Shown here: piece after piece, positions 46,294-57,684 of the stretch
Position numbering within the stretch: the stretch's first letter is position 1
Layout of the letters: each line of letters opens with the position of its first letter
NCBI GenBank assembly: GCA_003116875.1
Contig: BCKT01000005.1
Location: 1,426,001 to 1,490,000 of the forward strand
Direction of reading: 5' to 3'
From: Takashimella koratensis
Lineage: Eukaryota > Basidiomycota > Tremellomycetes > Trichosporonales > Tetragoniomycetaceae
DNA: 64,000 nt
Notes under the pieces: generated by a model
Told to the model about the DNA's origin: nothing
The model's database searches: none
The model's input: only the letters and a program-made list of their open reading frames with translations
Position numbers and translations under genes: made by a program

Positions 46294-47809
46294 TCAGATT
46301 GTGTTCGATGATAGCCTCTGTATTGACGTAAGCTTTGTTTCACATGCCAAGAAGATGCTCCACGTACCTCGGGTGAGCTCAAAGGTGACGAAAGTGGCCG
46401 CGGCGGCAGGGATGGCACGGAGCAGGCTCGGCGCGAGACCACGGAAGAGCGCTCGACTATTGGCCTCTGTCAGCTCACTCGCTCTTCGGTCCACACATCT
46501 CTTCTTTCACACTGCACATGTATCACAGTACACTCACGTTCCACCTTCCCGGACGATGGCGCCCATCTCCCTCGTGATGTACCCTCCCGTCAACCACTTC
46601 CCTTTACTCGGCGGCGCGTCCGCCAACTGAACCCTCGACTTGACCACATCAAGTGGATAACAAGCGAGCCAGTACCCGAGTCCTCCGATAGCTCCGGAAC
46701 ACAACAGGGCCCAGATAGGGAGTGGGTCAGGGTGGAAGCGTTTAGTGAACCATCGTTTGGTAGATTCGTAGCCTGTGTAGAAACCAGCGTACGCAGGGAT
46801 CTCACGAGCGAATGTGATCTATGGGAGTCAGCAACAGAAACGACGCTAGGAACTCGAACGAAGTAGGCAGTTGGAGGTAAGAAGACAATGAGACGGGTAC
46901 GGTAGACATCGACTCACCCAGTAGCCACGCATGATACCGTTACGGAACCCGTATCGCTTCCACATATCCGCAACGACTCCCGACAGTTTCTTATCCCCCG
47001 CACCTCCATACTGCCCCTGCATACGAATCTTGAACATCTCGACCTATCCCGGGTCAGCCAGTCATACGGGTAGACATATCATAGCCGTGAAACCAACAGC
47101 GTGAGATCTGATTCAAGGTGTAACTCACTGGTGAAGCGAGGATGGCATTTGCTGCACCTGCCATAGACCCAGCCAACGCGACTTGAGGCAAGGTCAAGTC
47201 AGGGTACGGCGAGACTATCCGCCTTGACGCGCCATAGGCCATGAACAAGAGCGAGTTGACAGCGGCGATACCGATTAGTGGGGATGCCTGGTAGTTTCAG
47301 TGTATGCCTTCTATCCATCGAAATTACAAGCCGGTGGGAGGTCTCACCATTCCTGTGAAGAGTCAGCTCGTCATCGGCAGAAAGGAAGCACGAGCTGAGG
47401 GGAGAGTAATTGGTAGAGAAAAGGTGAATGAACCTACCTTTGTATAGCGCCAGAGGGCCCTCGTTGCGGACGGTCGTCGTAAAGATATCAAGCGTGTTCT
47501 TGAATTGCCCCCGAGGTGCTGTTTGAGCGCGCTATTCCATGATCAGCTACTACCAATGGAACTTGGCCTCTCATCTGATCTACGTACAGTCTTGAGCGTA
47601 TCTAGGGGCTGAAATGAGTGTGGTCAGCACAAGCGCGACAGTCAGGAGGAGTAACATCGTCGGCTTCCAAAGCGAAGAGACCCCAGAGAAAGACTCACCT
47701 GGCCCACAATGACCTGGGCAGCACCTCCAAAGCTACCTGAAACGAGCTCGATCGCGAGATCGTTCCGCTTCTTCGGTGGCGGCGACGGAATAGGGGTAAA
47801 GTCGGACAT
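46294..47809 (-). CDS. Mitochondrial carrier family protein (SLC25)
   Basis: The start ATG at 47809 gives MSDFTPIPSPPPKKRNDLAI. Three carrier repeats are visible: repeat 1 has VSGSFGGAAQVIVGQPLDTL and KTRAQ; repeat 2 has LAGSMAGAANAILASPVEMF and KIRMQGQYGG; repeat 3 has CSGAIGGLGYWLACYPLDVV and KSRVQ. Each carries P-x-[DE]-x-x-[KR]-x-[KR]. The pattern PVEMFKIRMQ and the preceding loops resemble the acylcarnitine/basic amino acid branch, but the substrate cannot be fixed. It lies in the inner mitochondrial membrane. The 3' end is uncertain: either translation runs through ELTRGTWSIFLACETKL to a stop at 46294, or an intron starting GTACGTGG near 46364 joins to exon sequence ending near 46120. 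It shares a 320-bp divergent promoter with the next gene. Confidence 0.83.
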
Positions 47810-48129
47810 GGCGATGCGGCAGGCGAGACGACCAAGATGTGGAGACAAGGGACGGGGATCAGGAGACAAGGGACAGAGATAGAGAGACAAGGAGAATAGA
47901 GATAAAGATGCCGTTGATGCTCACGATCACGACATTCAAACTTGACTTTGAGCGGAGGGGACGGAGCCGAGTCATCCCGGAGTCCAATTAAGCGCCGGCT
48001 ATGTAGGTGCGGAGAAGGGCGGGCAAGGGACGTCGAGAAGGAAAACTTCCTGTTGACGATCTTTTCCTCGGTCTTGTTCTCATTGTCGGATTCTGTCCAT
48101 CCATCGTCAAATCCATCCCACCGCCGGTC
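47810..48129. promoter_or_regulatory. 320-bp bidirectional promoter
   Basis: Start codons of the carrier (47809, -) and the SAP30BP-like gene (48130, +) are head-to-head. The region contains repeated GACAAGGGACAGAGA-type motifs at about 47840-47900. Shared regulation is an inference from spacing. Confidence 0.6.
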
Positions 48130-49578
48130 ATGCAAGGTAGGTCCATCGTCTTCTCAGCTCTCTCACCTTTGTATATTTGGGCTGAATTTACCTAGCGCTG
48201 GCCAACTACGATGACGATTCGGGCGACGAAGCCAATGCTCACGCGGGTCCGTCCGTAAGTCCACATGTCCTTTCACGAACTTGCCCTCTGGAATCGCCTT
48301 ACTGTATCTCACCAAATCCTTTTCCATGTCCGTCGTCACTCTCTCGCTCTCCCTTTCCCGTTTGCTCTGACGGCAGCGCAAAGTAATCCCGAACAGTAAG
48401 TACTCTCTCTTCCACCTCCTCTTCCCCTTTCCTCTTCTTCCACCTCTTCCCAAGCATGCACCACCGGACCCAGCACTGACCATTCAGAACGAGCTCGATC
48501 TCCACGCAAGAGCTCCCAACCTTCCCCCTTACCCGAGAACCTCACGCATACTTCTCAATCCTCCCTTCAATCCACCGTGCTCTCTTCCCAGCCGGGCTCC
48601 AAGTCCACCCTCTCCGCTCTTGACGTAGCGCGGCTCGATGAACCTAAGGAACACGGACGGAAACGGAACGCTGCATCGTCGAGAGCTGGGGGGCGCGTGA
48701 CGGCGCAAGACCTCGAGGGAATGGACGAAGACGATTTGTTTAGGCTTTTAACTTGTCCTGAACCCATACCGGATGTGGAAGACTATGGGATCCCACCTGC
48801 TGTCGATCCGGCTCAAGCCAGTCCAGCACTAACTGTGAGTCAAGCAGCTGGGGTCGCTCGTTTTCGCTAGTCAGGAAATTGGTCAAACGAAAGGTTTCAA
48901 AACAGAGAGCTCATCTCGTTATCAGGAGAAAGTGGCCCATTTCCTTCGACTCAAACGAGAGAGGGGTCAACATATCAACACCTCCCTCTTATCATCCAGC
49001 ACGTTTGCAAACCCCCATATCTATGCCAAGCTGGTATGTAACTCTCATCTTCTAAATCATACTTACATCTCCCCTCTTCTTTGGTATTGTCTTCTTTCCG
49101 TCCTTCCATTTTCTTCTCACTGCTCGACACCTGACACCTCTCTCTTCCTTGCCAGGTGGAGTTCGTATCCATTGACGAATCCGCAACGTCCTTCCCTTCC
49201 TCCGGGTGGCTCACACGCCGTAACCTATCCTCTCTCATACCCGACTATGGCCCCAAGTCCATCCTCGCTCAACAGAATGCCATGTCGGAAGCTATCAAGC
49301 GTTCCCAAGAATCCGCCAACCCCGGCGGTGGTGGGGGAGGATCGAAACGAAGGGAGATCAATTTCGCGCCTGCTCGGTTTTTGGATGATTATAAGCCCCG
49401 AGGAGGGAGCGGAGGGAGTGGTGGGAGTGGAGGTGAGGATGATAGAAGGGAGAGGGAGAGGGAGAGGGAAAGAGAAAGAGAGAGGAGGAGGAAAGAAGAT
49501 AGGAAAGGGAGGGATCCATATCGAGCCGCAGAACGCGGTGGTTGGGCCGGACCAGGTGGTGGGAAGCGACGAAGGTAG
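48130..49578 (+). CDS. SAP30BP/HCNGP-family nuclear protein
   Basis: The start codon lies in a 7-nt first exon (48130-48136, ATGCAAG). Splicing to an AG at about 48193 yields MQALANYDDDSGDEANAHAG, the acidic N-terminal motif of the HCNGP family. Later exons encode RKVIPNKRARSPRKSS, a Ser/Arg-rich segment, DLFRLLTCPEPIPDVEDYGI, and the core block EKVAHFLRLKRERGQHINTS, SSSTFANPHIYAKLVEFVSI and DESATSFPSSGWL. The C-terminus is Gly-rich then Arg/Glu-rich. Length is about 370 residues. Mammalian SAP30BP binds SAP30 and takes part in transcription repression and in splicing of short introns; a nuclear role is expected here. The tiny first exon explains why the start is easily missed. Confidence 0.83.
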
Positions 49579-49859
49579 GGGGCAGTGATCCTATCAAAAC
49601 GTGGTGAGATGAATGATATAGCAACAGCATGGATATGACTTGAGACAATGCATGTATCAGTCCAGACGTACGGAGACAGTATTCACAACTTATTTAGACA
49701 CGTTCGTGTACACATCTACAGCAACTGTGAGATGAGGTTGAGGGACAAGCAAGAGAAGTACCGTCATGGTCGACGTTTCAATGTCGCTGGGTCCACATGC
49801 CCATATTATGCACCGACTCGGCTGTACCTTGATCAGCGTTTTTCCCTCTGTTTCCAAGC

Positions 49860-52800
49860 TCATAATCGCCCGTTCCCCCAACGCAAACACTTACCATGCG
49901 ACCGGAAGCGGTTGACTTCTTCGGGTGTATACGGCGTCCCATCCTCCCTGAACGCGCTTACACCCATGTAGGTCAAAGCCTCGGGAGGAGCTGGTGCGCA
50001 TCCAGGTTGAGTGACAGGCTCGTGGACTGTCCAGGTATCGGTATCGATGATCACCGAGTTGGCCGATCTGCAGCGCAATGAACGTGTCAGAGACATATCC
50101 AAGCAGAGGATCGGAGGAAAAGAGGAGGAGAGAAAGACAGAGGCAGAAAGATATCCAAAGACTTACTCCATGGATACATCGTAATCGTTAAAATTCCAAG
50201 GCGAGATCAAGACGTAGCTTGTAGCGACATTGGTCAACGTATTCGGTGAATCCTCGGCTCGGGGGATATGATGCGTCCCCAAATTGAGCCAAACCACTAG
50301 GTCTTCTTGTTCGATCGACTCGTTGTTGAAGAACTATACCTTATCAGCATACTCCTACCTATTTCCTCCCTTTCTATCCCCATCCACCCTCTACATCTGT
50401 CCAGTATCAAGGTCTCCGACTTACCTTGTAGAAATCGACAGGCGGAGCTCCGGGGAGATTCCCATTCCACATGGAACTACTACTGGGCTCTTCCTCATGT
50501 CGCTTCGTCACTGCTAGATGATGTTTTGCCCAATTAACCGATCGCTCGGTTCGTTTGGCATCGACATTGGCGAGTTTGGCCAAGGGACCAGGGTGGAGCA
50601 TGTATCCTCTTGGGTTGCCCCATGCGTTGATTTTCTCTTCGTTTGTTATGACAAAAGTTCCTTCCATGCTGTATTGCGGAAGAGAAAGGGGCAGAAAATG
50701 TGTCAGCTATCCTTGCGGTGATATTCGCGGTAGCTGAGTATCTCTACTCCTCCTCGACTCACTTCTGGGCCCAGTCAAATGTTGATTCAACCTTCACCAG
50801 GCTCCGGTTGATCCGTGACTGAGTGACCGGCCCCCACCCATCAACATTAAACCATGGCTTGTCCAGGACCTCATGCTCTAGTGAGACTTTAGTTAACGAA
50901 TTCTTTCTGCCGGCGATATCAAAGTCGATCTTGAAGTTCATCACATGGTCATGTAATGATCCCTGAGACAACAGTCAGCAGTACTTCAGTTTTGCTCGTA
51001 TTGGTTTGCTCGTGGGTGTTTTGTGACACATACCATCAAGCTAGGGCGAATCTTGTTCCCGTATGGACCCTGGGCGTCGTCCCAGACCCCACCTTGGAGG
51101 TACCCCGATGCCGAGACACGAACCTCCATCGTCCCGTCGAGCTGAAACGTGTAGTCCCAGATATAGTCGTAGTTCCCTACTGTCGATCTGCAATCACCCA
51201 ATCGCACAGCGTCAGCTTGAAATACAGCTCTACTTTCACTTCTCATTCACCTCCTCCCCAATGATCATGACTGACGCCTACTCACATGGACCTCACTACC
51301 AGCTCGTAACCTTTCACAGCTCCCATCTCACCAGGTGCAAACCCAGTATGGCGAGACAATGGTCTCCCGCTCTCTCTTTCAAACACGCATATCGCATTCG
51401 GCCTCACCGTCGACCCCGTATCATGCACTGTAGCATTAAGCGTGGTCGCGTAATCTGGGCAGTCGTAACCCATGATCACGGGCCGGACGGCGTCGCCCAT
51501 CCCGAAAGCGCGGTCGAGCCAGACCGTAGAGGCCTGGTGTGGGTCAGAACCAGAGTACTGTGCCATCGCTTCTTGTGGGGAGAGTTGGTATATGATGCGC
51601 TCGCCTCGGAAGTTGCTACGAGTGGTCAGTTGGGCCTGAGAAAGCGATTCTGAGCTCAATCTACTTACATGTCCCAGAGGTGAAGACCCATATCTCGCTC
51701 GAAACCGAGATAAAATGTCCAGTTCATCCAAGTGACGTACAGTTCCTCCAGATCGACCCTATACCTCGCCCCGGCCGGCAAATACCCTCTCGGCCCAGCC
51801 CTGTCGTCCAAATCCCTCTTCCCTCCCCTTTTCTCCCTCGAGGCCCAGTTGGTCCGATCATAGTCGATCGTCTTGACTAATCCACCCTTCTTCCACTCGT
51901 CCGCAAAGTCTTCGACGGAATCGTACATCTTCCCATCATGAACGATCTTCATGATCTTCCACAGGCTCCCGTCTGAACCTGTCAGATCCACGAGGATGTA
52001 AAGATCCAGCGAATGTAACCAAGAACCCGGCAAGTCGTGTTTGAGCTGTAACCAAGTCCGCCTCCAACTCCCATCGTACGACATTGGCATTTGTGCACCG
52101 ATATTGATATTCCCCATCTTTGTTGAGATATTAAACAAGTCGGCGGTGACTTCATCTAGCGGAGCGAGGAGCTGCATCGCCATCATACCCATAACGGTGT
52201 AATTGAATGTCGTGCGTGCGTTCAACGGGATAGAAGGGGTATGGTAGATCTCTTTAAGCGGTCGAATGGTGGTGATGTTTGAGATGGGCAGAGGACCAAC
52301 GAGGTAGTCGACGATAGTGTCGGTGCTTGCTTGGTTGATTATTGCGCGGGCGTACTTCTCGGGCATAGCCGAGCGGTTAGAGAGGTAGGCGAGCGCTGAC
52401 GATTTGGGAGGAGGGTAGGATTCGACAAGGTGGATGAAGTTGTCCGAGTCTGTGGCGAGGTTGACTTGGGTGAGGTTCAGGCCGCGATCGGGATCCATGA
52501 GCCAAGCTCTGAGCTCGACAGCTTGGGCAATGTCCAGGTTCTTCCAGATATCTGAAATCATGGGTTAGCAGGGTTGTGAAGTGAACGTTGGTAGGGGTGA
52601 ACAGGAGGACCTACTGGTGTGCGGTGCAGTGATGTCGAGGGCTTGTGGACCGGGACATCTCCCAGAGCTACAAGAGCCTGAAAGGGAAGTGGAGATCGAG
52701 TTCTTCCCACTGTCCTGGGTAGAACGCACGGCGACGAAAGCGCCGAGGGCGAGCGAGACCAATGAGACAAGGAGTAATAGAACCGCCTGTCCTAGCGGAT

Positions 52801-53056
52801 GATGTCGAACAAATCGGACTGAGCTGGAGGCGAGCCCCTTCTTGGTGATGGGGTCGTGCTTGAGAAAGTAGACCGCATCGTTGCTGTCGTTATCGATCGT
52901 GAGGCCTTTCTCGAACACTCGCGATCGGGAAGGCGGAGACGAAGGAGTTAAAGGGCGAGGTGAGCGCCACCCGGAGTCGGAAACGGCTGTGTCGTCGGTA
53001 TCGGTACTGCGCCTACCCAAGAGCGGGACTGAGACGTCCTTGTCCATGGTCGGCAT
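49860..53056 (-). CDS. Membrane-anchored copper amine oxidase
   Basis: The start ATG at 53056 gives an 80-residue cytosolic tail, then a signal anchor (LGQAVLLLLVSLVSLALGAF, about residues 86-107), then the lumenal or extracellular enzyme. Domain order follows the family: N-terminal D2/D3 regions (KNLDIAQAVELRAWLMDPDR), then the large catalytic D4. The active-site Tyr that becomes topaquinone lies in TVGNYDYIWDYTFQ (N-Y-D/E). Copper-ligand histidines are in GSLHDHVMNFKID (H-x-H), with the late His in HIPRAEDSP. An Asp-containing catalytic segment is QASTVWLDRAFGMGDAVRPV. Length is about 780-800 residues. It would oxidise primary amines to aldehyde, ammonia and peroxide. The type II anchor is like vertebrate AOC3 and unlike soluble fungal amine oxidases. 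A further short 3' exon reaching about 49690 is possible. Confidence 0.86.
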
Positions 53057-53610
53057 GGTAAAAGTTGTGTTTGTGGAGCTGACGTTGGTTCAAAAGGTGT
53101 GGTTGGATCGGCAGCGGTGCTGTGTGGACAGATGAGGTGATAAGGTGGTGGTCGATACAGAGGAGGATGGTATACACAGCCTCTCCTTGGCCTCGATGTC
53201 CTCGAATTGCGCTCTCGCCGCTCCTCTGGGCCTCTCTGGAAGTCGTCGAGTGTGCTGGTGAATGCTATGTGAAGAAAGGAGAGACCACCACTTTACCTTG
53301 GCCGAGGTGGGCAAAATGCGGATCGAAAGGGAAAGGATACACCCAAGCGAGGTAGTCTACCGACCGACGGCCGAGGTTGATCCGGTACCACGTGGGCACC
53401 ACGCGATACCGGAGATGGCGTCTTCCCTGAATTTCCGGCTTACTACACGTTCTCACAGATCGATCAGCTCTCGCACACACACAGACACACACACACACAC
53501 ACACACGCCGTCGACGCCATCGCCGCTGGTCCCTGTCCTCGTCTCTTTCCTTTCTCCCTCCGTCCTATATATACCCGCCCATTCACATCTCCTCAACCGG
53601 CATCCATCGC
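53057..53610. promoter_or_regulatory. 554-bp divergent promoter with (CA)n tract
   Basis: This lies between the amine oxidase start (53056, -) and the glutathionyl reductase start (53611, +). A CA microsatellite interrupted once by GA occupies 53474-53506. A TATA-like TATATATACCC is at about 53564-53574, some 40 bp upstream of the ATG at 53611. Confidence 0.6.
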
Positions 53611-55071
53611 ATGCCCCTCTCCCACCGCATTTCTCCTATCCTCACATCGCTCACCCGCTCAACCACCTCCCGATCCTTCCGCCTCCAGTTCATCACCCCC
53701 ATCAATACATCCAACACCACTGCCTACCCACGTTTCACATCCACATCATCTCGCACAATGGCCGAGGGAAAGAGCATCACCGACTGGGCCGACAAGAAAG
53801 ACGGTAGCTTCAAGCGCCAAGTCAGTTCGTTCCGCGACGTCATCGAGCCCGGAGGCAAGTTTGCCCCCGAGAAAGGTGAGCTGTAGTTGTGATTTGAAGG
53901 GGAAAAAACGGATCCAAGCGGGATGTTGACAAACTTTGGTTGAAGGCCGATACCACCTCTATGTCAGTTTGGCGTGCCCGTGGGCACACCGCGCCTTGAT
54001 CGTGCGCAAACTCAAGGGCCTCGACAAATTCTTTGGTGAGCTCTTGCCTCCGTAAGGTTGCGATCTCTGAGCTGATTCAACAGACGTATCCACTGTCCAC
54101 CCGCACATGCTCGAGGGTGGCTGGCATTTTGTCACTCCCGAGAACGCCTCCAAAGACCCTCTCCCCCAGTCCGCTCACAGCTTTGACACTTTCCCCTCTG
54201 CCACCTCGGACAAGATCCACGGTTTCTCCTACATCTCAGAAGTCTACCGTTCCGCGCAGCCCGACTACAACGCACGCTTCACCGTCCCCGTCGTCTGGGA
54301 CACCAAGACCAACACGATCGTGAACAACGAGTCTAGCGAGATCATTCGTTTCTTCAACACGGGGTTCAACGAGCTTCTTCCTGAAGGCAGCGTGGAGAAG
54401 GCGCTCGATCTTTACCCACAGGAATTGAGGGCGGAGATTGACGCGCTCAACGAGTGGGTTTACAATGACGTGAACAATGGAGTGTACAAGTCTGGATTCG
54501 CTACGACTCAAGAGGCGTACGAGAAGGCCGTCAAGCCGCTCGCTGAGGCCCTAGGTAAGCTGGAGAAGCTGTTGTCCGACGGCCGAGAGTTCCTCGTCGG
54601 CGGTCGCTTGACCGAGGCGGATGTCAGGTGAGTAGGGTCATAAGCCATAGGATCCGTCTTTACTCTCTTGATGAGTGGCTGACACCTCGATTCAGGCTGT
54701 ACACCACGATCGTGCGCTACGATCCGGTCTACTACGTCCACTTCAAGTGCAACTTTGGCCTCAGTATGTTCTCTCGCTGATCCCATCCGTCTCTCCTTCC
54801 TGTCATCGTACTGACACTTTGCAGTCCGCCACGACTACCCGCACCTCCACAAGTGGCTCCAGAGGCTGTACTGGAACAACCCGGCTTTCAAAGACACCAC
54901 CAACTTTGAGCGTACGTCTAGCTCTCTTGTAATTCATCTCGAAAGCCAGAGCTATTCGTGCTAATCGTGACTACAGACATCAAGGAGCACTACTACTACT
55001 CGCACAAGCACATCAACCCGCACCGTATCGTCCCCTACGGGCCCAACACCGATATCGAGCCTCTCAAGTGA
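53611..55071 (+). CDS. Glutathionyl-hydroquinone reductase (Xi-class GST, ECM4/PcpF type)
   Basis: The catalytic thioredoxin-like domain contains [20 protein letters not shown], where CPWA provides the redox Cys. [20 protein letters not shown] and [20 protein letters not shown] follow, then the helical domain with [40 protein letters not shown] and a C-terminus [10 protein letters not shown]. These blocks are diagnostic for glutathionyl-hydroquinone reductases, which reduce glutathionylated quinols using GSH. The first ATG (53611) adds about 50 residues rich in Ser, Thr, Arg and Leu before a second in-frame ATG (53758, [16 protein letters not shown]). The extension looks like a mitochondrial presequence, so two isoforms are plausible. 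Introns fall after APEK, after DKFF, after ADVR, and near CNFG and NFE. About 375 residues from the first Met. Confidence 0.88.
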
Positions 55072-55434
55072 GCGCTATCGGATAGCTGGTTGAGCAGGGA
55101 TTGGGCCTTACGATGATTTCTGCCGGGGTGATGTAGCGCCATAGGGGTGGTGAAGGAGAGAGAAGTCAGTCCAAAACGTAGTGTGAATAAGCTATGAAGA
55201 CAGCATGCAGCCTTTTGTGGTCATCTCTTGTGGATGCTGTTCGTTCGAACTTGCCGCAAGTTCGACAGCACTCGTTGCCTACGGATACATTCGAAACACA
55301 AACTCGGGCGTACATAACAACACGACTGCGCTAAACAACAGTCACCAATCACGGAATCATAGCATTGCAGTCCACATTTTCTCTCCTCTTTCGGCTGCTC
55401 GACACGTTCACGTAACCTGCTTCGCCGCAACGCC

Positions 55435-56853
55435 TTAGGAACGAGCGACCGCCCCCTTCTTCTCCGCAGCGAGGAGGACGGCCTTCTTAACAGCTTCGTA
55501 GATCCTGCGCTGGGCGACGAACATGAACGCAGCAGTGAGTGCAGACTGGAGCAACTTGGGTCCAAGACCGGCGTACAGACCTGGATCGACGCACAAAACC
55601 ATCAGAATCATTACTAACCACAAGCCAAGCAATCGACTAGGTGGCAAGGATGTGGGAAGGAGCTTACCGCTAAGGCCCTCGGTCTGGAGGATGTGTAGAA
55701 CCGCCTTGACGGAGGACTTGTACTTGTGCGTTGCGGCTTGCTACATTCCCCCAAGGGTCTCAGCTACTACCCGACACTTCATTGTTCCATTACGTACCAG
55801 ACGCGACTTGACGACGAGCTAATCAAGTGGCCACCATCAGCATCCATCCCAGCTCCACCTACAGAGACCTGCTCATGACTCACGTAAGGGTACGTCCCGC
55901 CCGTCGCGATGAGCTTTGAGACCGCCCCGAGGATGAACAAGTCCCAGTCGGAGAGACTCGACCTGCCCAACCCGGGTCCACCGCGTTTCCCCGCGGGTGT
56001 CGTACCGAATCGAGCGAGGCGGTATCCAAGCAGAATAGATACCATCCTCTCGTACGTGGTATACTACATCATCAGCACATCTCCGATTGCCACGCAGTGA
56101 ACCGTTAATCTCACCTGAATGACCGGATTGATAACGAGGATCAAAGCCGGCCCCAGTCCTCTCCAAAACCCCTTAACCCCATCCTCTTTCAGAATCGTTT
56201 TGGCGCTATCCACAGCTGACGGTTTGATCTTCTTGACGTCTTCTCCCTCTCCCCCTGACGTCGCTACGGCTCGGGTAGTCTGGTGCGCCTGGACCGTCCA
56301 GATAGGGTTGGTCAGGATCGTCGTGATTGAACCTGCGATGAGGCCCGCGATGATTCCTTCCGAGGTGGTTAGGGCACTAGTGGAGGTCGTAGTGTTGGTG
56401 CGTCTCTTGAGCAGCATCGAGCGGGTTTCTTCGTCTGCGGACCCGCCCTTGTCAGCACCAAGCCATTGCCTCGTCGCATCCCAGCTTCTCCTCTCTTTCC
56501 AAGCTCGTTTCGCACTCTTGCGCTCTTTCTTGCACTCTGTCAACCCACTCACAAAACGCGTAGTAGATCCCATTAGTCACCGCGATCCCAAACAAGCTAC
56601 TCTCCAAACCCGAATACAACCCTGCCACTCCTTCTTCCTTAACTGTCTTCGCAATAGCCTTCGCAATCGACATCCCTGGCAATCCACCGTGGTGTTTCCC
56701 TACCACAGCATCGGCGGCTTTATCCTCTTCTTTCGCGGTCTCTTTGATCTTGACAGCCGCGCGGGTGGAGAGTGTAACGAGAGGGTAGGTGAGTGCCATA
56801 GAGACGCAGCCGCCGACAGACCCGGCAAGGGCATGGATAGCGGAGTCGGACAT
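55435..56853 (-). CDS. Peroxisomal adenine nucleotide carrier (PMP34/ANT1-like)
   Basis: The start ATG at 56853 gives MSDSAIHALAGSVGGCVSMA. Carrier repeats: LTYPLVTLSTRAAVKIK; TNPIWTVQAHQTT with the preceding IIAGLIAGSITTI; and GGTYPYLVVKSRLQ. The YPLVTLSTR and NPIWxVxxR/H forms are typical of the peroxisomal SLC25A17 branch rather than mitochondrial ADP/ATP carriers. A Lys/Glu/Asp-rich loop (ETAKEEDKAADA) interrupts repeat 1. About six exons; about 370 residues; ends KKGAVARS at 55435. It would exchange cytosolic ATP for AMP (or CoA/NAD-type nucleotides) across the peroxisomal membrane to support fatty-acid activation. Confidence 0.82.
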
Positions 56854-57684
56854 GTTGAGTATGGGCAGGGTTACGCGTATGTGGGTAAGAGGTGGGTGGT
56901 GAGTGGTGTTGACGACGTGAACTGAATTGAGGAGTGGATGGTGGTGATTTAGTCCATCTACTCGACGCCGGATAACCAGGGATCCACAGCCGAATCCTTA
57001 TCACTCGTCATCCCAAGTCGGCGATGACGTGTGATTTCATCAACCTGACCCGCGTTCGTGGCAACGACGGTGGCGGCGGCGGTTGCATCAACGGCCACGA
57101 CAACTTCAAGATCGATGTACATCTAGCCTATCCTCCAAACACATCTGACCTCATGTTCCTTTCACGACCTCTTCTCCCTTCCTTTCCCTTGTCCCTCTCC
57201 TCTCACTCGTCACTCCCATTTATCGTTCTCGTTTCGATCGTCACATTTTCCATGTCCTTCCTTTCGCCAGTCCACTGAATAAAGGAGCGCAGGGACCACT
57301 CGTCGGGGTCATTGGTATGTCCCAGCTTACCTTTGAGACGCCGGGCATCTAAACCATCTCCCATTGTTGTCCCCATGCTATCCCGCATCCCCGGGACTCG
57401 TCCCTGCCAGGTGACCCTGCCAGGTGCTGCGTATTCCCTCTTTGTATGAAAGTCATTCCACGGGGTTGGTAAAACCGCACCATCCCTAACGTCTCGGGTC
57501 ACGGCCACCGCCTCCGTCTTACTCCTCGCTGATCGATTGAAACTTTCTATTGGTAGTCACTCACATCAACCTTCTACAGCCCTGTTTACCCTTCGTCTTC
57601 ACCTGAACCTATTTCGGCAAACACTCTCCAATGCTGGCACTTGCACCCAGCTCCACACCGCCTAGTTCCTCTTCCTCCCCCACC
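56854..57684. promoter_or_regulatory. Divergent intergenic region, carrier / surface protein
   Basis: The 831-bp gap between head-to-head genes has no recognisable gene. A CT-rich leader precedes the ATG at 57685, which lies in a good CACCATGG context. Confidence 0.5.
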
